Of a stretch of 64,000 nucleotides of DNA, positions 58,641 to 64,000 are shown piece after piece; the stretch's first letter is position 1; the number at the start of each line of letters is the position of its first letter. The position numbers and the translations under genes are program-made. The notes under the pieces are model-generated. The model was given only the letters and a program-made list of their open reading frames with translations. It was not told the origin of the DNA and ran no database searches. Source of the stretch: Anaerolineaceae bacterium (GTDB lineage: Bacteria > Chloroflexota > Anaerolineae > Aggregatilineales > Phototrophicaceae); contig JACKCH010000011.1 in assembly GCA_020634115.1 (NCBI GenBank), positions 911,683 to 975,682 of the forward strand, in the 5' to 3' direction.

Positions 58641-60194
58641 ATGTCGTCGAAAACCAATGGCAACGGTGTCCCCGCTGACCTCGAATCCAAGCTGTGGACT
58701 ACCGCCGATAAACTGCGCGGGCACATGGACGCCGCCGAATACAAGCATGTGGTGCTGGGGCTGATTTTCCTCAAGTACATCTCCGATGCCTTCCAGGAGT
58801 TGTTCGAGGCGCTGTCGGCGGACGAGTACGCCGACCCCGAAGACCGCGACGAGTACCTGGCCGAGAACATCTTCTTTGTGCCGGAGGTTGCCCGCTGGGG
58901 ACGCTTACAGCAGAGCGCGAAGTCCCCGGAAATCGGCGTGCTGGTGGATCGGGCAATGGCCGCGATTGAGCGCGACAACCCCTCGCTGAAAGGGGTGCTG
59001 CCGCAGGACTACGGGCGCGAAGACCTGGACAAGCGCCGCCTGGGGGAACTGATTGACCTCATCAGCACGATTGCGATGGGCGACCGTGAGAGCCGTTCCC
59101 AGGACATCCTGGGGCGGGTCTACGAGTACTTCCTGGGGCAGTTCGCCAGCGCTGAGGGCAAGAAGGGCGGGCAGTTCTATACCCCCAAGCCGGTAGTGCG
59201 GCTGCTGGTGGAAATGCTCGAACCGTACCAAGGGCGGGTGTATGACCCGTGCTGCGGCAGCGGCGGGATGTTTGTGCAGTCGGAGAAGTTCATCGCCGAA
59301 CACGGCGGAAACGTGGGCGATATTTCGGTCTACGGGCAGGAGAGCAACCCGACGACCTGGCGGCTGTGCAAGATGAACCTCGCCATTCGCGGTATTGACG
59401 GCAACATCGGCACCCATGCCGCCGACACCTTCCACGCGAACCTGCACCGCGACCTGCGGGCGGACTACATCCTCGCCAATCCACCTTTCAACATGAGTGA
59501 CTGGGGCGGACAGCTCCTGGCCGATGACCCGCGCTGGGTGTTCGAGACACCGCCAGGGGGGAATGCCAACTTCGCCTGGGTGCAGCACATGATCTACCAC
59601 CTGAGCGCGAACGGACGCGCCGGGTTTGTCCTCTCCAACGGCTCGATGAGCACTAACACGCGGGGCGAGAAGGAAATCCGCCAGCAGATGATCGAGGCTG
59701 ACCTGGTGGACTGCATGGTGGCGCTGCCGCCGCAGTTGTTCTACAACACGCAGATTCCGGCCTGCCTGTGGTTTCTGAACAAGGCGAAACCGGCGCACCG
59801 GCGGGGGCAGACGCTGTTCGTGGATGCCCGGCGGATGGGCTTCATGCTGGATCGCACGCTGCGCGACCTGAGTGACGAGGACATCGCCCAGATTGCCGGG
59901 ACGTATCACCTGTGGCGGAACCTCACCCCCAGCCCCTCTCCAAATGGAGAGGGACTTTATACCGACATCCCCGGCTTCTGCAAGAGCGCGGCACTGGAGG
60001 AGATCGCCGGGCATGGCTACGTGCTGACGCCGGGGCGGTATGTGGGCGCGGCGGATGTGGAGGACGACGGCGAACCGTTTGCGGAGAAGATGGAACGGCT
60101 GACGGCGGCGCTGACCGATCAGTTCGTCGAAAGCGCCCGGTTGGAGGCGGTTATCCGCGAAAATCTCCGTAAGTTGGGGTATGATATAGGCTAA
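58641..60194 (+). CDS. hsdM: Type I restriction-modification methyltransferase subunit HsdM
   Basis: 517 residues. KLWTTADKLRGHMDAAEYKH is the usual HsdM N-terminus. The AdoMet motif is VYDPCCGSGGMFVQ (about 198-211) and motif IV is LANPPFNMSDW (about 278-288). It methylates adenine within the HsdR2M2S1 complex. Near residue 432 it contains LTPSPSPNGEG, encoded by a perfect palindrome (59934-59953) that is not part of the family sequence: an in-frame repeat insertion in the loop before the C-terminal specificity-contact region. First gene of the rightward hsd operon. Confidence 0.93.
   Translation: MSSKTNGNGVPADLESKLWTTADKLRGHMDAAEYKHVVLGLIFLKYISDAFQELFEALSADEYADPEDRDEYLAENIFFVPEVARWGRLQQSAKSPEIGVLVDRAMAAIERDNPSLKGVLPQDYGREDLDKRRLGELIDLISTIAMGDRESRSQDILGRVYEYFLGQFASAEGKKGGQFYTPKPVVRLLVEMLEPYQGRVYDPCCGSGGMFVQSEKFIAEHGGNVGDISVYGQESNPTTWRLCKMNLAIRGIDGNIGTHAADTFHANLHRDLRADYILANPPFNMSDWGGQLLADDPRWVFETPPGGNANFAWVQHMIYHLSANGRAGFVLSNGSMSTNTRGEKEIRQQMIEADLVDCMVALPPQLFYNTQIPACLWFLNKAKPAHRRGQTLFVDARRMGFMLDRTLRDLSDEDIAQIAGTYHLWRNLTPSPSPNGEGLYTDIPGFCKSAALEEIAGHGYVLTPGRYVGAADVEDDGEPFAEKMERLTAALTDQFVESARLEAVIRENLRKLGYDIG
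59934..59953. repeat. REP-like palindrome inside hsdM
   Basis: CCCTCTCCA pairs with TGGAGAGGG around loop AA. With its C-rich flank it encodes LTPSPSPNGEG in frame. A related palindrome lies at 61158-61179. Confidence 0.7.
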
Positions 60195-60226
60195 CAGCGT
60201 TTCGCGGAATGGGTTAATGGGAAACG

Positions 60227-60431
60227 ATGGCACAATCACAGCGACTTTTGAGTGAGCTAACTATTGATGAGTTTATCGCGCTGGTCAGGTCAACGGCGCG
60301 GACGGTGCTTGATGAGGAGCGAGCCGCCCACAGGCAGATACCACCCCCAGGCCGGACTGCTCGACATTCCCCCGGTGAGCCTGGGCAAGTTGAAGCCGGG
60401 TATGCCACTTATCAGCCGGGAAGAATATTAG
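60227..60431 (+). pseudogene. Small hsd-operon gene with apparent frameshift
   Basis: The first 38 codons read MAQSQRLLSELTIDEFIALV and on to EERAAHRQ. From there the +1 frame reads YHPQAGLLDIPPVSLGKLKP and ends SREEY before TAG 60431, which looks like a genuine protein end. The frame actually continued from the ATG instead gives a Pro/Gly-rich tail. One extra base near 60336 would explain this. Intact, the protein would be about 68 residues. Function unknown. Either a real mutation or a sequence error. Confidence 0.5.
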
Positions 60432-60446
60432 GTTTGAGGTAAGCGC

Positions 60447-60761
60447 ATGAGTGAAGCAGTTAAAACCATCCCTACGTTGAGCGATCTACGCGCCCGGCGT
60501 GATGAGATTCTGGCAATTGCCAAACGGTATGGGGCCTCGAATGTGCGGGTTTTTGGCAGCGTGGCGCGGGGAGAAGCCACCCCTGAAAGCGATGTTGATT
60601 TTCTGGTGGAGCAGGACTGGTCACGGCTGACTGGCTGGGGTGGCATGGGCTTAATTGTTGAGCTGGAAGACTTGCTGAACTGCACCGTAGATGTAGCGAC
60701 GGTGGAGGAACTCAAACCGCGCATCCGTCAGCGTGTCCTGCGTGAGGTTGTGCCGCTATGA
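60447..60761 (+). CDS. mntA: MntA-type nucleotidyltransferase antitoxin
   Basis: 104 residues. The minimal nucleotidyltransferase signature is VRVFGSVARGEATPESDVDF, with GS...D-x-D, near residues 34-53. MntA antitoxins AMPylate a Tyr of the HEPN toxin HepT. The following gene overlaps by four bases (ATGA) and encodes HepT, so the pair is complete. The pair sits inside the hsd operon between hsdM and hsdS, where it may stabilise the operon or act as a second line of defence. Confidence 0.88.
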   Translation: MSEAVKTIPTLSDLRARRDEILAIAKRYGASNVRVFGSVARGEATPESDVDFLVEQDWSRLTGWGGMGLIVELEDLLNCTVDVATVEELKPRIRQRVLREVVPL

Positions 60762-61123
60762 GCAAACGTGATGACCGCGCCCTCATTGAAGATATGTTGG
60801 GACGGGTTGATCTGGTCGCGGATTTTACACAGCCTGGACACGAAGCCTTTATGACGGATCGCATGAGGCAGGAAGCGGTGATACGCAGCCTGGAAGTCAT
60901 CGGGGAAGCCAGCCGCAATCTCAGTCCAGACTTGCGTGATGCGTACCCGGAAGTCCCCTGGCGGCAGATTGCGGCTTTTCGTAACTTCGTGATTCATGTT
61001 TACTGGGACATCAGGTTAGAGCGCATCTGGGAGATTGTGGAAAACGACCTGCCGGCGCTGAAGCCGCAGCTTGAAACCTTGCTGGCGAACCTGCCGGACG
61101 ATGAAACTGATGGTGACACCTGA
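60758..61123 (+). CDS. hepT: HepT-type HEPN ribonuclease toxin
   Basis: 121 residues. The HEPN catalytic motif R-x4-H-x-Y is present as RNFVIHVYWD near residue 77. EAVIRSLEVIGEASRNLSPD is typical of the HepT family. The toxin cleaves RNA when not AMPylated by MntA. It overlaps the mntA stop by four bases. It ends before a gap with a REP-like palindrome. Confidence 0.88.
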   Translation: MSKRDDRALIEDMLGRVDLVADFTQPGHEAFMTDRMRQEAVIRSLEVIGEASRNLSPDLRDAYPEVPWRQIAAFRNFVIHVYWDIRLERIWEIVENDLPALKPQLETLLANLPDDETDGDT

Positions 61124-61157
61124 CCACCTCATCCCTCCCGAACCTGGGGTTCTCCGT

Positions 61158-61179
61158 CCCCTCTCCGTTTGGCGAGGGG
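61158..61179. repeat. REP-like palindrome upstream of hsdS
   Basis: CCCCTCTCC (61158-61166) pairs with GGCGAGGGG (61171-61179) with one mismatch, loop GTTT. It belongs to the same repeat family as the palindrome in hsdM. The 61124-61282 gap shows no gene. Confidence 0.6.
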
Positions 61180-61282
61180 AAAACGAGCGCAGCGAGCAGG
61201 GGTGGGGTTGCCGTGAAAGCCGGTGTGCAGGTCGAAGTGCGGGAATTTGTCGCGGCGCAAGATAAGAAATCAAGGTTAGTGA

Positions 61283-62607
61283 ATGGGCGATAAAACTGCG
61301 GTATTAAGCGAAGGAAACGCATGGATAAGGCCTGTGCCTGAGGATTGGCAGTATGATGTTTTATCTGATCTGTTGATTCATGTAGTAGATAATCGCGGTA
61401 AAACGCCCCCAACGGTGGACAGCGGTATACCCTTAATCGCTACATATAACATTAGTAACAGTCACCTTTACCCTACTGAAGACAATCTGCGTTACGTTTC
61501 CAAAGTTACCTATGACAATTGGTTCCGAAGCCATCCACAATCTGACGACATTATACCAACAAAGGTGAATACAGAGGAACAGTCTGTTTAGTCCCTAATC
61601 CTGTTGATTTTTGCATGGCTCAAGACATGATTGCCATGAGAGTCAACCGCAACTTGGTACACCCTCATTATCTGCTTGCTGTCTTACGGTCAGAATACTT
61701 TCAAAATCAAGTCTCAGCTTTTACTGTCAGTACAACAATTCCTCATTTGCGAAAGACCGATTTCGACCGCCTTGTTATTCCAATTCCCCCTCTGCACGAG
61801 CAGGTTTTCATTGGAAAGATGTATGTTGACTTCAGCCAGAAGATCGAGGCCAACCGCCGCATGAATGCGATGTTGGAAGCCACCGCCCGCACCCTCTTCA
61901 AATCGTGGTTCGTGGACTTCGACCCGGTACACGCCAAAGCACGCGGCGAACAGCCCGCTGGTATGGACGACGTGACGGCTGCTCTGTTCCCCGACCACTT
62001 CGAGGACAGTGAACTTGGCCCGATTCCGGCAGGGTGGGGAATAGGGACGCTGGGGGATATTTCCGATTTTAACGTCTGGACACTCAGCAAAAGAGATAGG
62101 CTCGATCAAATCGAATACATTGAAATATCAGAAGTGATGAAAGGTGAAATCGGTATAATCAAAACCTATATCCGAGGCGAAGAACCCAGCAGAGCAAGAA
62201 GACGTTTGCGGCACGGAGATACTGTGCTTTCCACTGTACGTCCAGATCGAGGAGCTTACTTTCTTTGCTTGAATCCTTCCCCGTTTTTGATTGCCTCTAC
62301 CGGATTTGCTGTATTTACACCCCAAAATGACTCTTGGAGTTTTCTACATGCCGCATTGATCCGCCCCGAAATATTTGAGCGCTTAGGGGCTTTGGCTGAC
62401 GGTGCAGCCTATCCCGCTGTTGCACCTGAGATTATCGCAGCTTTGCCTATCGTGATACCGTCAGCGGAACTTATGGAAGCCTTTCATATAATATCTGCGC
62501 CATTGTACGAACATGCAGAAGAAAACCGCATTGAATCCCGCACGCTGGCGGAAACACGCGACGCGCTGCTGCCCCGGCTGGTCAGCGGGGAACTGCGGGT
62601 AGGGTAA
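61283..62607 (+). pseudogene. hsdS: Type I restriction-modification specificity subunit HsdS, frameshifted
   Basis: Two reading frames together make one HsdS. The first (61283-61591) starts MGDKTAVLSEGNAWIRPVPE and holds half of target-recognition domain 1, to DDIIPTKVN. The second, seen in the other frame from about 61572 as EYRGTVCLVPNPVDFC and on, includes the ATG at 61615 and carries the rest: FDRLVIPIPPLHEQVFIGKM, conserved helix MNAMLEATARTLFKSWFVDF, TRD2 from GWGIGTLGDISDFN, and the final RLVSGELRVG. A one-base change near 61566-61572 would restore the frame. HsdS sets DNA specificity, so without a full subunit the system should be inactive unless the second part works alone or the shift is a sequence error. 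Confidence 0.75.
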
Positions 62608-62631
62608 AGAGAAAAATAAAAGGAGGAACTT

Positions 62632-63507
62632 ATGAGACAAAAGCCGTTAGAAAAAAAAGAGGAGATGACTGATCTTCCAATTCTGCAAGATGTGTCTGAG
62701 ATAAACTACCTCAAGGAAGAAATATCTAGACTCGAAGATAAGCAGCTTGAACTTCGAAAGAGCTGGCTTCAAAAGAGGGTTAAAAATCACTACAAACAGC
62801 GTGCAATATATACGATAATAGTTATAATATCTATTTTTATTATAATGCTCTTGGTGTATAAGGGGCAACTTGATCAATATCCTTATAGCGATTCTATGCG
62901 TGAAGCGGTTCTGGATTCAGCAATAAGTTTCGTGGGTATTTCACTTGTAGTTCTATGCTTCTGGGCGATTTATCTTCTTAATCGACGTTCAGGTGACATA
63001 AGCGAGATTGAGATGATTGAGGCAAAACAACGCATCCAAAGACAATTGCCAGAATCTGAAAGTGAAACGTCGTATTTCAATCGCCTAGTGAAGATCAATG
63101 TTGAGAATCTAGGAGAATATTATACGCTAGTCAAAATTCACACGAGAAATAGTTTTCGAGCCTCGTTAGCCGCTGGAATTGTCGGGTTTGCATTCGTATT
63201 TGGTGGGGTAATAGTAGCTTTGAATAATAACGACAACCAGACAGTGGGGTTGATTTCTGCGACAGCAGGCATTCTCATCAATTTTATCGCTAGTGTATTT
63301 TTCTACCTATACAACCGCACAGTTCGACAGTTAAAAGAATATCATGACAGTTTGCTAGATGTCCAGAATATCCTGCTCTCGTTCAAAATCATTGAAGACA
63401 TTAAAGATGACGCCACAAAGGCTGAGATGACCACAAATGTAGTAAAGTTCCTGATTGCCAGAAAATCAACGGATGAGAGAAAACCAACGGCAGAGGCAGG
63501 CACATAA
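62632..63507 (+). CDS. Membrane protein with TRADD-N-associated-type domain
   Basis: 291 residues from ATG 62632, with GGAGG upstream. Order: coiled coil (LKEEISRLEDKQLELRKSWL, about 24-43), two transmembrane helices (about 59-77 and 96-116), then YFNRLVKINVENLGEYYTLV, two more helices (about 183-203 and 212-232) and YLYNRTVRQLKEYHDSLLDV. The second half resembles the membrane domain associated with TRADD-N domains in bacterial conflict systems; this is recognised from memory and not verified. It may be a membrane-disrupting effector. It is clearly AT-richer than its neighbours, which suggests separate acquisition. It lies in the hsd operon between hsdS and hsdR. Confidence 0.65.
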   Translation: MRQKPLEKKEEMTDLPILQDVSEINYLKEEISRLEDKQLELRKSWLQKRVKNHYKQRAIYTIIVIISIFIIMLLVYKGQLDQYPYSDSMREAVLDSAISFVGISLVVLCFWAIYLLNRRSGDISEIEMIEAKQRIQRQLPESESETSYFNRLVKINVENLGEYYTLVKIHTRNSFRASLAAGIVGFAFVFGGVIVALNNNDNQTVGLISATAGILINFIASVFFYLYNRTVRQLKEYHDSLLDVQNILLSFKIIEDIKDDATKAEMTTNVVKFLIARKSTDERKPTAEAGT

Positions 63508-63555
63508 AATGAGAGTGTGTTAGGTCATATGGTGCCAGATTGAGGTTGAGAATAC

Positions 63556-64000
63556 ATGCGCTTTAACGAAAACACCGTCGAACAGGCCGCGATTGACTGG
63601 CTGCGCGAGGTCGGCTACGGCTATGTGCATGGCGGGGACATCGCCCCCGGCGAACCCGCCGCCGAACGGGAGTCTTACGGCGAAGTCCTGCTCGTTGGTC
63701 GGCTGTGGGCGGCGCTCGACCGCATCAACGGCCACATCCCCCGCAGCGCCCGCCCCGCAGTCATTGAGGAAGCCCTCCGCAAAGTCCAGCGTACACCCGG
63801 CCAGAACCCGGTCGTCAACAACCGCGCTTTCCACCGCCTGTTCACCGAAGGCGTGGATGTCACCTACCGTGACGGCGGGCAGCTTCGGCATGACAAGGTG
63901 TGGCTGGCGGCATTCGACCCCGACCGCCTCGGCGAGAACGACTTCCTGGCGGTCAACCAGTTCACCGTGACCGATGTCAACCCCACCAGCCGCGCCCGCA
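63556..64000 (+). CDS. hsdR: Type I restriction endonuclease subunit HsdR, N-terminal part (3' end outside window)
   Basis: 148 codons from ATG 63556. NENTVEQAAIDWLREVGYGY and GEPAAERESYGEVLLVGRLW are typical of the HsdR N-terminus, followed by ALDRINGHIPRSARPAVIEE. The nuclease motifs normally follow directly: DPDRLGENDFLAVNQFTVTD shows the start of that domain, with the Asp strand still to come. HsdR provides ATP-driven translocation and cleavage. The rest cannot be seen. Confidence 0.9.
   Translation, partial: MRFNENTVEQAAIDWLREVGYGYVHGGDIAPGEPAAERESYGEVLLVGRLWAALDRINGHIPRSARPAVIEEALRKVQRTPGQNPVVNNRAFHRLFTEGVDVTYRDGGQLRHDKVWLAAFDPDRLGENDFLAVNQFTVTDVNPTSRAR

Noticed and set aside
1..64000. 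tRNA or rRNA genes as integration sites
   Set aside because: None recognised by eye in the gaps; a covariance-model scan would be decisive.

Overview
The window looks like a mosaic of mobile elements and defence cargo, probably part of a large plasmid or integrative element. The host is most likely a Chloroflexota bacterium (Anaerolineae-like). That is inference from style: giant STAND/WD40 and RHS proteins, palindromic repeats that read as LTPSPSPNGEG inside genes, and moderately high GC with AT-richer defence patches. No rRNA, tRNA or housekeeping gene was recognised, so the taxonomy is tentative.

Layout. (1) 1-8.6 kb: a leftward four-gene defence cluster: an Mrr-type endonuclease cut by the window edge, a possible PD-(D/E)XK protein, a SIR2-domain protein and a 1,733-residue adenine methyltransferase with a HEPN-like tail. 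(2) 8.7-16.2 kb, block A: a compact replicon and mobilisation backbone. It holds 9-bp iterons, an AEP primase-helicase, a relaxase, an RHH protein, an HU-like protein, a structured hairpin region and a ParR/ParM-like partition pair. (3) 16.25-20.9 kb: part of a conjugative backbone (VirB4 remnant, two small ORFs, topoisomerase I, acidic proteins, RHH protein), ending where a large serine recombinase gene begins. (4) 20.9-28.6 kb: recombinase, an N4-cytosine-type restriction-modification pair, a sigma-like regulator, a shortened TIR protein and a putative nuclease. (5) 28.6-43.7 kb: two giant coupled genes, a transmembrane TIR-NTPase-WD40 receptor and a secreted RHS/YD protein. (6) 43.9-52.6 kb, block B: a diverged second copy of block A in the same order and orientation, interrupted by an IS110-family element. 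(7) 52.5-58.4 kb: further conjugation genes, namely an acidic protein, MazF, an HU-like protein, a VirD4 coupling protein, a small membrane protein and a third relaxase/RHH pair. (8) 58.6-64 kb: a type I restriction-modification operon (hsdM, broken hsdS, start of hsdR) with a MntA/HepT toxin-antitoxin pair and a TRADD-N-associated-type membrane protein embedded in it.

How the parts fit. Blocks A and B each carry what a plasmid needs to replicate (primase-helicase plus iterons), segregate (ParM/ParR) and be mobilised (relaxase plus accessory DNA-binding proteins). They keep the same architecture while the iteron sequence has changed from GTCTCA-based to TTCACA-based units. The coupling protein of region 7 could serve these relaxases. 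The most interesting observations are the paired iteron systems, the conserved hairpin arrays next to the partition genes, a candidate IS110 bridge RNA, the TIR-STAND receptor coupled to a giant RHS protein, and the defence genes nested in the hsd operon.
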